The notes under the pieces: generated by a model
Seen by the model: only the letters and a program-made list of their open reading frames with translations
What the model was told of the DNA's origin: nothing
Databases searched by the model: none
Position numbers and translations under genes: made by a program
Shown here: positions 1-5,810 of the stretch, piece after piece
Numbering within the stretch: the stretch's first letter is position 1
Layout of the letters: every line of letters starts with the position of its first letter
From: Curvibacter sp.
GTDB lineage: Bacteria; Pseudomonadota; Gammaproteobacteria; Burkholderiales; Burkholderiaceae_C
Assembly (NCBI GenBank): GCA_003500955.1
Contig: DNQP01000289.1
Location: 1 to 7,009, forward strand
Reading direction: 5' to 3'
Length of the DNA stretch: 7,009 nt

Positions 1-693
1 CAGAACCATCTGCTGGAACATCCCCTGCGCCCCGGCGGCAGCGGCGCGCCGGTGGAACTGCAGATCGGCATCGACAGCGGCGAGGTGGTGGAGATCGAGG
101 GCGACTGCTTCGGCGACACCGTCAATTCCGCCGCGCGGCTGGCCGATCTGGCCGGTGCCTCGCAGATCCTCACGACCCAGAGCGTCTGGGACGCCATCTT
201 CCCCGTGCAGCGCACCGCCTTGCGCAGCATGGGCCCCATGTACCTGCGCGGCAAGACCGAATCCAGCCACGTCTACCGCGTCGAATGGCGCGCCGGCCAG
301 GACGGCGAGGCCACCATGATCGGCCGCTCCGCCGTGCGGCCCCAGGGCGAGGCATGGCTGGAGCTGAGCTTCGGCGCGCAGCAGCTGCGCCTGGACGCCA
401 GGACCGGCAAGGTGTCGCTGGGTCGGGCCACCGACGCCGCGCTGCAGATCAACGACCCGCGCGTCTCGCGCCTGCACGCCACGCTGGAGTGGCGCGGCGG
501 CCAGTTCGTGGTGAGCGACGCGTCGAGCTTCGGCACCTGGGTCTACCTGGGCAACCAGAACGAGGCCATCGTGCTGCGGCGTACCGAGTGCGCCCTGGTG
601 GGCAACGGCAGCATCGTGCCGGGCTGCGCCCGCGTGGACGACAACGCCCCCCTGATCGCTTTCGCAGTCAAGGCCCGGGACGGCAGCGCATGA
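1..693 (+). CDS. Class III adenylate/guanylate cyclase with C-terminal FHA domain, 5'-truncated
   Basis: The reading frame is open from the first base, so the gene starts upstream; 230 residues are visible. Residues ~1-95 are the end of a class III nucleotide cyclase catalytic domain: GIDSGEV at 23-29, then GDCFGDTVNSAARL at 34-47. By family alignment D35 would be the substrate-specifying Asp, and N42 and R46 the transition-state-stabilising pair; the metal-binding Asp residues lie outside the window. Residues ~136-200 are an FHA domain, with GR at 141-142, SRLHA at 156-160 and SFGT at 176-179, the three conserved pThr-binding loops. The intact residues suggest an active cyclase, and the Asp at 35 favours ATP over GTP, but specificity is inferred. 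The stop overlaps the kinase start by ATGA, so the two genes are translationally coupled. The linker contains an EATM peptide (Thr at ~105) that could be a phosphosite. The family call is firm; the upstream sensor part is unknown. Confidence 0.93.
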   Translation, partial: QNHLLEHPLRPGGSGAPVELQIGIDSGEVVEIEGDCFGDTVNSAARLADLAGASQILTTQSVWDAIFPVQRTALRSMGPMYLRGKTESSHVYRVEWRAGQDGEATMIGRSAVRPQGEAWLELSFGAQQLRLDARTGKVSLGRATDAALQINDPRVSRLHATLEWRGGQFVVSDASSFGTWVYLGNQNEAIVLRRTECALVGNGSIVPGCARVDDNAPLIAFAVKARDGSA

Positions 694-2519
694 GCCAGAA
701 GAAACTCGGGCGCTACGAGCTGACCCGGGTCCTGGGCAAGGGCGCCATGGGTCTGGTCTACGAGGGCCGCGACCCCAATCTGGACCGGCGCGTGGCCATC
801 AAGACCATCAAGGTCGAGAACCTCACGGACGAGGAGGCGGCCGAGTACGAGATCCGTTTCCGCACCGAGGCGCGCTCCGCGGCGCGGCTGCAGCACCCAC
901 ACATCGTCAGCGTCTACGACTCCGACCGCGACGGGGACATCGCCTACCTGGTGATGGAGTTCATCCAGGGCCAGGACCTCAAGCACCACCTCGACCAAGG
1001 CCAGCGCTACACGCTGCGCCAGGCCGTGAGCATCATGAGCGACCTGCTGGCCGCGCTGGACTATGCGCACCAGCAGGGCGTGGTGCACCGCGACATCAAG
1101 CCCGCCAATCTGCTGATCGAGGCCGACGGCCGCGTCAAGCTCACCGACTTCGGCGTCGCACGCATCCAGGACTCGGGCGAGGCCACGCGCACCAAAGGCA
1201 CCATGGTGGGCACGCTCAAGTACATGTCGCCCGAGCAGGTGCACGGCCTGCCCATCGACGCGCGCTCGGACCTGTTCTCGGCCGGCATCGTGCTCTACCA
1301 GCTGCTGACCGGCACGCGGCCCTTCGACGGCACGGGCGACTACGACATCATCCAGAAGATCGTCGGGCAGGCGCCCGCGGCACCTACCAGCCTCAACCCC
1401 CAGCTGCCCGCGGCCATCGACGAGGTCATCACGCAGGCGCTGGCCAAGTCGCGCGAGGACCGCTACGCGAGCGCACAGGCCTTCAGCGCCGCCCTGCAGG
1501 CTGCTGCCGGCCTGGCCACCGACCCCACGATCACGCCGCCGCGCAGCAGCGCGCGCACCCCGGAGAGCTCGACCTGGACCTCGACCATGATCAAGGGCGA
1601 GTCGCTGGTCAGCACGAGCTCAGGCACCTCGGGCAGCATCACCAGCCTGCCCGGCTCGACCGTCACGCAGGAGGTCGAGCTGCTCTACTGGAAGGAGATC
1701 AAGGACTCGGTGGAGATCGAGGATTTCCGCGAGTTCCTGCTCAAGTTCCCCACGGGCATCTATGCCGACCTGGCCCGGCGGCGCATCAAACGCTTGCAGC
1801 ACCCTCACGGCGAGCCTGGTGCCTCGCGTTCGGGTACCGGTACGCGCCTGAGCGTGGCCACACCCTCGGGTCCGGACGATCCGACCATGAAGATCGCGCC
1901 GAGTACCACGCAGGCTCCGGCGCAGGACGAGGAAGCCACACGCATGCTGCCGCCGCGCACCGCGACGGAGGAAGCACCCGCAAAGGCGACGGTAGGCGCT
2001 GGCGCAGCGCGTGGACCGACGCGCAAGGTCTGGGCGCTGGGCGCCGTCGCCGTGGTTGTGTTGGCGCTGGGCGGCATCTTCCTGGGGGGCTCGCGTCCTG
2101 CGGCCCCGGGCCCCGAAACCGCGAGCACCCAGGGCGCGGCCGAGCAGACCGCTACACGGACGGAACAAGCCAAGGACGCAGCGCCGAGCCCTCAGGCCAA
2201 GGCGGCGCAGGCGGCGAAGAGCAAGCCCAAGGCGGGCGCCGAGTCGCCCCCGGCCCCGCCGCCCGCCAAGGCCTCGTCACCGGCGGCCAGTCCTCTGCTG
2301 GTGCCCCAGCCCAAGCCCGCGGTGACGCCCAGCGAGCCTCGCGCCGCGAGCCGGCCGGGACCGACCGCCCAGGACCCGGAGAAAGCCTGCGAAGGGCGGG
2401 TGCTGTTCAGCTACCTCACTTGTGTGCAAGAGCAATGCGCGAAACCCGCGTTTGCGCAGCACCCCGTGTGCGTGCAGCGCCGCGAGATGGAGCAGCGCAA
2501 CGTGCAGCCCTCGCTCTAG
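690..2519 (+). CDS. Membrane-anchored PknB-like serine/threonine protein kinase
   Basis: The protein has 609 residues. The start ATG at 690 overlaps the upstream stop. The frame is open further upstream, but homology begins right after this Met (KLGRYELTRVLGKGAMG), and a weak GGGA lies 9 bases before it. The kinase domain covers ~8-270: glycine loop GKGAMG 16-21, VAIK with K38, alpha-C Glu E60, HRD 133-135 (catalytic D135), N140, DFG 153-155, SPE 180-182, and activation-loop threonines T168, T171 and T175. All catalytic residues are present, so it should be active. A Ser/Thr-rich linker (~280-327) leads to a short helical module at 328-370, then two acidic-x-Thr-x-x-Ile/Leu-x-Pro peptides (T399, T417). 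One membrane segment at ~447-466 follows basic residues (R441, R445, K446), putting the kinase in the cytoplasm. The outside part is a Pro/Ala/Lys-rich stalk (~467-560) and a four-cysteine tail (C567, C578, C583, C594). No PASTA repeats are present. The likely partner is the coupled FHA-cyclase; the signal is unknown. Confidence 0.95.
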   Translation: MSQKKLGRYELTRVLGKGAMGLVYEGRDPNLDRRVAIKTIKVENLTDEEAAEYEIRFRTEARSAARLQHPHIVSVYDSDRDGDIAYLVMEFIQGQDLKHHLDQGQRYTLRQAVSIMSDLLAALDYAHQQGVVHRDIKPANLLIEADGRVKLTDFGVARIQDSGEATRTKGTMVGTLKYMSPEQVHGLPIDARSDLFSAGIVLYQLLTGTRPFDGTGDYDIIQKIVGQAPAAPTSLNPQLPAAIDEVITQALAKSREDRYASAQAFSAALQAAAGLATDPTITPPRSSARTPESSTWTSTMIKGESLVSTSSGTSGSITSLPGSTVTQEVELLYWKEIKDSVEIEDFREFLLKFPTGIYADLARRRIKRLQHPHGEPGASRSGTGTRLSVATPSGPDDPTMKIAPSTTQAPAQDEEATRMLPPRTATEEAPAKATVGAGAARGPTRKVWALGAVAVVVLALGGIFLGGSRPAAPGPETASTQGAAEQTATRTEQAKDAAPSPQAKAAQAAKSKPKAGAESPPAPPPAKASSPAASPLLVPQPKPAVTPSEPRAASRPGPTAQDPEKACEGRVLFSYLTCVQEQCAKPAFAQHPVCVQRREMEQRNVQPSL

Positions 2520-2520
2520 G

Positions 2521-2538
2521 CCGGGTGCTGCGACCCGG
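2521..2538. terminator. Hairpin between convergent genes, possible bidirectional terminator
   Basis: CCGGGT (2521-2526) and ACCCGG (2533-2538) form a perfect 6-bp stem around a 6-base loop. It fills most of the 24-base gap between the kinase stop (2519) and the dxs stop (2544). Neither side has a run of T, so it is not a standard intrinsic terminator. Its place between two converging stop codons is the main reason to list it. Confidence 0.35.
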
Positions 2539-2543
2539 ACCGC

Positions 2544-4442
2544 TCAAGCGACCACTTTGAGCGCGGGCTTGCCCTGGGCCGTCAGCGCGGGGTAGCGCTG
2601 TTCGATCGCGGCCTGGATGCCGGCCGCGTCCAGCCCCTGCAGGGCCAGCAGACGGGCCGGGTCGCCATGCTCGATGAAGACATCGGGCAGACCCAGCTGC
2701 AGCACGGGCTTGAGTGCACCGGCGGCCTGCAGCGCTTCGAGCACCGCACTGCCCGCGCCGCCCATGACAGCGCCCTCTTCCACCGTGACCAGGGCCTCGT
2801 GCGTGGCCGCCACCTGGAGCAGCAGCTCCACGTCCAGCGGCTTGGCCCAGCGCATATTGACCACGGTGGCACCCAGCTTCTCGGCCGCGGTGAGCGCCGG
2901 ATAGAGCAAGGTGCCGAAGGCCAGGATGGCGATGCCCTTGCCTTCGCGCCGCACTTCACCCTTGCCATAGGGCAGGCCCGCCAGGCTGGCCTCGGGGGCC
3001 ACGCCCACGCCGGCGCCACGCGGGTAGCGCACGGCCACGGGGTGGTTCTGCTCGAAGGCCGTGCTCAGCAGCTGGCGGCATTCGCGCTCGTCGGCCGGAC
3101 AGGCCACGGCGAGGTTCGGAATGCAGCGCAGGTAGGGAATGTCGTAATTGCCCGCGTGCGTGGCGCCGTCGGCGCCCACCAGGCCCGCGCGGTCCAGAGC
3201 GAAGACCACGGGCAGGTTCTGCAGCGCCACGTCGTGGATCAGCTGGTCGTAGCCGCGCTGCAGAAAGGTGGAATAGATCGCCACCACGGGCTTGAGGCCT
3301 TCGCAGGCCATGCCTGCGGCCAGCGTGACGGCATGCTGCTCGGCGATGCCCACGTCGTAGTAGCGGCCGGGGAAGCGCTGATGGAACTCCACCATGCCCG
3401 AGCCTTCGCGCATGGCGGGCGTGATGCCCACGAGACGCGGATCATGGTCGGCCATGTCGCAAAGCCAGTGACCGAAGACCTGGGTAAAGGTCTGCTTGGG
3501 CGGCGTAGCGGGCTTTTGCAGACCCACGGCCGGGTCGAACTTGCCCGGGCCATGGTAGGCCACGGGATCGGCCTCGGCCAGCTTGTAGCCCTGGCCCTTC
3601 TTGGTGACGACATGCAGGAACTGCGGCCCCTGGAGCTGCTTGATGTTCTCCAGCGTGGGGACCAGGGAATCGAGGTCGTGGCCGTCGATGGGGCCGATGT
3701 AATTGAAACCGAACTTCTCGAACAGCGTGGCCGGCACCACCATGCCCTTGGCATGCTCCTCGAAACGCTTGGCCAGCTCGAACAGCGGCGGCGCGCCCTT
3801 GAGCACGGTCTTGCCCACCTGCTTGGCCGCGGCGTAGAAGCGCCCGCTCATGAGCTGCGCGAGGTAGCGGTTGAGCGCGCCCACGGGAGGGCTGATGGAC
3901 ATGTCGTTGTCGTTGAGGATGACCAGCAGCTTGCAGTCCTCGACGCCCCCATGGTTCAGGGCCTCGAAGGCCATGCCCGCCGTCATGGCGCCGTCGCCGA
4001 TCACGGCAATCGCATGACGGTCCTCGCCCTTCTGGCGTGCGGCCAGGGCCATGCCGAGTGCGGCCGAGATGGACGTGCTGCTGTGCGCGGTGCCGAAGGC
4101 GTCGTAGGGGCTCTCGCTGCGCTGCGGAAAACCGCTGATGCCACCGAGCTGGCGCAGCGTGGCCATGCGTTCGCGCCGCCCGGTCAGGATCTTGTGCGGG
4201 TAGGTCTGGTGACCCACGTCCCACACCAGGCGGTCCTGCGGCGTGTTGAACACGTAATGCAGCGCCACCGTGAGCTCCACGGTGCCGAGGTTGGAACTGA
4301 GGTGCCCACCGGTCTTGGACACGCTCTCGAGCACATAGGCGCGCAGCTCGTCGGCCAGGGCGCCGAGCTGGGCCCGTGGCAGCTGGCGCAGATCGGCCGG
4401 GTCGTTGATGGTCTGCAGCAGGGGGTAGGAGGCGGAACTCAT
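2544..4442 (-). CDS. dxs: 1-deoxy-D-xylulose-5-phosphate synthase
   Basis: A 632-residue cytoplasmic enzyme that condenses pyruvate with glyceraldehyde 3-phosphate, using thiamine diphosphate, at the entry step of the MEP isoprenoid pathway; the product also feeds thiamine and pyridoxal synthesis. The whole family signature is visible: GGHLSSNLG with H47, the ThDP/metal motif GDGAMTAG at 149-156 followed by NDND (N177), catalytic E368 in GIAEQHAV, and [13 protein letters not shown] with R418, D425 and H429. These sit two residues before the E. coli equivalents (H49, E370, R420, D427, H431). The length is close to the E. coli enzyme (620). The start at 4442 was chosen because the family N-terminus begins there; the frame stays open further upstream only inside ispA. 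It begins 11 bases after the ispA stop with a weak Shine-Dalgarno, consistent with co-transcription from xseB. It is the last gene of the operon before the convergent kinase. Confidence 0.98.
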   Translation of the reverse strand: MSSASYPLLQTINDPADLRQLPRAQLGALADELRAYVLESVSKTGGHLSSNLGTVELTVALHYVFNTPQDRLVWDVGHQTYPHKILTGRRERMATLRQLGGISGFPQRSESPYDAFGTAHSSTSISAALGMALAARQKGEDRHAIAVIGDGAMTAGMAFEALNHGGVEDCKLLVILNDNDMSISPPVGALNRYLAQLMSGRFYAAAKQVGKTVLKGAPPLFELAKRFEEHAKGMVVPATLFEKFGFNYIGPIDGHDLDSLVPTLENIKQLQGPQFLHVVTKKGQGYKLAEADPVAYHGPGKFDPAVGLQKPATPPKQTFTQVFGHWLCDMADHDPRLVGITPAMREGSGMVEFHQRFPGRYYDVGIAEQHAVTLAAGMACEGLKPVVAIYSTFLQRGYDQLIHDVALQNLPVVFALDRAGLVGADGATHAGNYDIPYLRCIPNLAVACPADERECRQLLSTAFEQNHPVAVRYPRGAGVGVAPEASLAGLPYGKGEVRREGKGIAILAFGTLLYPALTAAEKLGATVVNMRWAKPLDVELLLQVAATHEALVTVEEGAVMGGAGSAVLEALQAAGALKPVLQLGLPDVFIEHGDPARLLALQGLDAAGIQAAIEQRYPALTAQGKPALKVVA

Positions 4443-4453
4443 GGGCAACTCGA

Positions 4454-5362
4454 TCAGCTGGCGCGGTGGATCACCATGTCGGCCAGCGCGCGCAGGGCCT
4501 GCGTGTCGGCCAGCGCACTGGCCTCGAGCGCGGCCACGGCCTGGGTGTGCAGCTCCTGCGCATAGGCGCGCGAGCGCTCGAGGCCGAGGATGGAGACATA
4601 GGTGGGCTTGTCCTGCTCGGCATCCTTGCCGGCGGTCTTGCCCAGGGTGGCGGAATCGGCGGTGACGTCGAGGATGTCGTCGACCACCTGGAAGGCCAGG
4701 CCGAGCGCGGCGCCATAGTCGGACAGCGCCGTACGCTGGGCCGCACTCAGCTCGCCGCAGGCTGCGCCCATGAGCACGCTGCCCTGCAGCAGCGCGCCGG
4801 TCTTGCAGCGGTGCATCCGGCGCAACTGCTCTTCGTCGAGCTTCACACCCACACTGGCCAGGTCGATGGCCTGGCCGCCGGCCATGCCCGCGCTGCCCGC
4901 GGCGTGCGCGAGCAGACGGCACAGGCGGGCCTGCATGGTCTCGGGCACACCATCGTCGGCAGGCACCAGCAACTCGAAGGCCAGGGCCTGCAGCGCGTCG
5001 CCGGCCAGCAGGGCACCGGCTTCGCCAAACTTCACATGCACCGTGGGCTTGCCCCGGCGCAGCACATCGTTGTCCATGCACGGCATGTCGTCGTGCACCA
5101 GCGAATAGGCATGGATCAGCTCCACGGCGCAGGCCGCACGCAGCGCCGCGCGCGCATGACCGCCCACGGCCTCGCTGGCCGCAAGCACGAGCAGCGGACG
5201 CAGGCGTTTGCCGCCGTCGAGCACCGCATAGCGCATCGCCTCACCCAGGCCCTCGGGCGCATCGACGCCCACCCAGGATTCGAGCGCACGCTCGACCTGG
5301 GCCAGTCGCCCGTCCATCCAGGCGCGCAGGTCAAACGGCTGTGACTTTACTCGGGTGTCCAT
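4454..5362 (-). CDS. ispA: Farnesyl diphosphate synthase (short-chain trans-prenyltransferase)
   Basis: A 302-residue cytoplasmic enzyme that joins IPP to DMAPP and GPP to make farnesyl diphosphate, the precursor of ubiquinone side chains, undecaprenyl phosphate and other isoprenoids. Visible motifs are GGKRLRP at 50-56 (IPP binding), the first Asp-rich motif DDMPCMD at 91-97 and the second, DDILD, at 228-232. The two extra residues in the first motif (DDxxxxD), with Tyr at the fifth position before it, fit bacterial type FPP synthases, as does a length near the 299 residues of E. coli IspA. A geranylgeranyl product cannot be ruled out from sequence alone. The ATG at 5362 lies inside the end of xseB (16-base overlap), so translation is probably coupled. 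The gene precedes dxs, so the operon pairs the pathway's entry enzyme with its prenyl-elongation enzyme. Confidence 0.97.
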   Translation of the reverse strand: MDTRVKSQPFDLRAWMDGRLAQVERALESWVGVDAPEGLGEAMRYAVLDGGKRLRPLLVLAASEAVGGHARAALRAACAVELIHAYSLVHDDMPCMDNDVLRRGKPTVHVKFGEAGALLAGDALQALAFELLVPADDGVPETMQARLCRLLAHAAGSAGMAGGQAIDLASVGVKLDEEQLRRMHRCKTGALLQGSVLMGAACGELSAAQRTALSDYGAALGLAFQVVDDILDVTADSATLGKTAGKDAEQDKPTYVSILGLERSRAYAQELHTQAVAALEASALADTQALRALADMVIHRAS

Positions 5363-5589
5363 GTCTTGAGCAGGCCCTCGTCGAGCACTTTGATCTGACC
5401 ATCGACGGCCTCCAGCCGCTCGCGGCAGTACTTGAGCAATTCGGCACCGCGCGCGTAAGCGGCTTGCAGCTGGTCCAGCGGCAGCTCACCGGCCTCGAGC
5501 CGCGCCACGAGCTGCTCGAGTTCCTGCACGGCCGCCTCGTAGTTGGCGGGCGTGCCGGATGCGGCAGAGGAGGTGGAAGCCTTGGGCAT
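5347..5589 (-). CDS. xseB: Exodeoxyribonuclease VII small subunit
   Basis: An 80-residue protein. The family core runs from about residue 17 to 70: [12 protein letters not shown], then [10 protein letters not shown], then a helix with the G-x-x-LL-x-x-C pattern (GAELLKYC, 48-55) and a short end. XseB forms a helical hairpin and several copies bind one XseA to make exonuclease VII, which degrades single-stranded DNA from both ends. xseA is not in the window. The first ~15 residues are Ser/Ala/Thr-rich and probably disordered. The ATG at 5589 fits the family and has no clear Shine-Dalgarno. A TAAAAT box 27 bases upstream could be the promoter. This is the first gene of the xseB-ispA-dxs operon, an order well known in proteobacteria. 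Confidence 0.96.
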   Translation of the reverse strand: MPKASTSSAASGTPANYEAAVQELEQLVARLEAGELPLDQLQAAYARGAELLKYCRERLEAVDGQIKVLDEGLLKTWTPE

Positions 5590-5615
5590 GAAGGGGTTCA
5601 GTTCGTGAAACGGCT

Positions 5616-5644
5616 ATTTTAGGCGCTGGGCCCGTGTGCACCAG
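5616..5644 (-). promoter_or_regulatory. Candidate sigma-70 promoter of the xseB-ispA-dxs operon
   Basis: On the - strand, TAAAAT (5621 down to 5616) is a good -10 box. With a 17-base spacer the -35 position reads CTGGTG (5644 to 5639), a poor match to TTGACA. Transcription would start near 5609, leaving a leader of about 20 bases before the xseB ATG. The call rests on the -10 and its position. Confidence 0.45.
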
Positions 5645-5651
5645 CGGTTCG

Positions 5652-5664
5652 GCGTCGTCGACGC
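5652..5664. repeat. Perfect 13-base palindrome, candidate operator
   Basis: GCGTCG and CGACGC flank a single T in the divergent region. The site lies just upstream of the candidate xseB -35 position and about 45 bases upstream of the candidate -10 of the Rieske gene, where a regulator could act on both. In GC-rich DNA such a site may also occur by chance; no protein family is assigned. Confidence 0.4.
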
Positions 5665-5691
5665 ACACAAAATCACCGCAGCAAGGTCTGA

Positions 5692-5717
5692 GGCGATTGC
5701 CCCGGGGTACAATCGCC
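5692..5717. repeat. 8-bp inverted repeat overlapping the Rieske-gene -10 box
   Basis: GGCGATTG (5692-5699) and CAATCGCC (5710-5717) are exact reverse complements separated by 10 bases (CCCCGGGGTA), which contain the palindrome CCCCGGGG at 5700-5707. The right arm overlaps the TACAAT -10 box. A protein bound here would cover the promoter, the usual position of a repressor site. Alternatively it is a hairpin at the transcription start region. Confidence 0.45.
5708..5713 (+). promoter_or_regulatory. Candidate -10 box of the Rieske oxygenase gene
   Basis: TACAAT matches the sigma-70 -10 consensus at five of six positions. No good -35 is visible 16-18 bases upstream, so the promoter may be weak or need an activator. 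Transcription would begin near 5720, giving a leader of about 90 bases. Confidence 0.45.
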
Positions 5718-5719
5718 GG

Positions 5720-5810
5720 TCTTCTTGGCCCGCGGCATCGTCCCGGGCCTGTTCATGTCCATGCGCCTCTGGGCGTACCTCCCTGTGGGGAGCTTTAGGT
5801 CAGGTCACCC
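5720..5810 (+). other. Probable 5' leader of the Rieske oxygenase mRNA
   Basis: The stretch between the candidate promoter and the start codon holds two small hairpins. GGCCCG (5727-5732) pairs with CGGGCC (5744-5749), and CTCCC (5779-5783) pairs with GGGAG (5788-5792) around TGTG. The second sits a few bases before the ribosome binding site. A 22-codon reading frame (ATG 5755, TAA 5821-5823) runs into the gene start but has no Shine-Dalgarno. I recognise no known riboswitch. Confidence 0.3.
5797..5805 (+). promoter_or_regulatory. Ribosome binding site of the Rieske oxygenase gene
   Basis: AGGTCAGGT contains two AGG cores; the second (5802-5804) is 6 bases before the ATG at 5811. This supports that start and is stronger than any Shine-Dalgarno in front of the - strand genes. 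Confidence 0.6.

Noticed and set aside
285..689. Upstream extension of the kinase reading frame
   Set aside because: The frame is open but overlaps the cyclase-FHA gene in another frame and gives an Arg/Ala-rich sequence with no homology; kinase homology begins at the ATG at 690.
2667..4565. 632-residue open frame antisense to dxs
   Set aside because: His/Gly/Leu-rich composition typical of the mirror of a high-GC gene; dxs on the other strand has every family motif.
4443..5081. Upstream extension of the dxs frame
   Set aside because: It lies inside ispA in a shifted frame and yields low-complexity Arg/Ala/Gly sequence; the Dxs N-terminus starts at 4442.
4466..5344. Long open frame antisense to ispA
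   Set aside because: Shadow of ispA with no recognisable domain.
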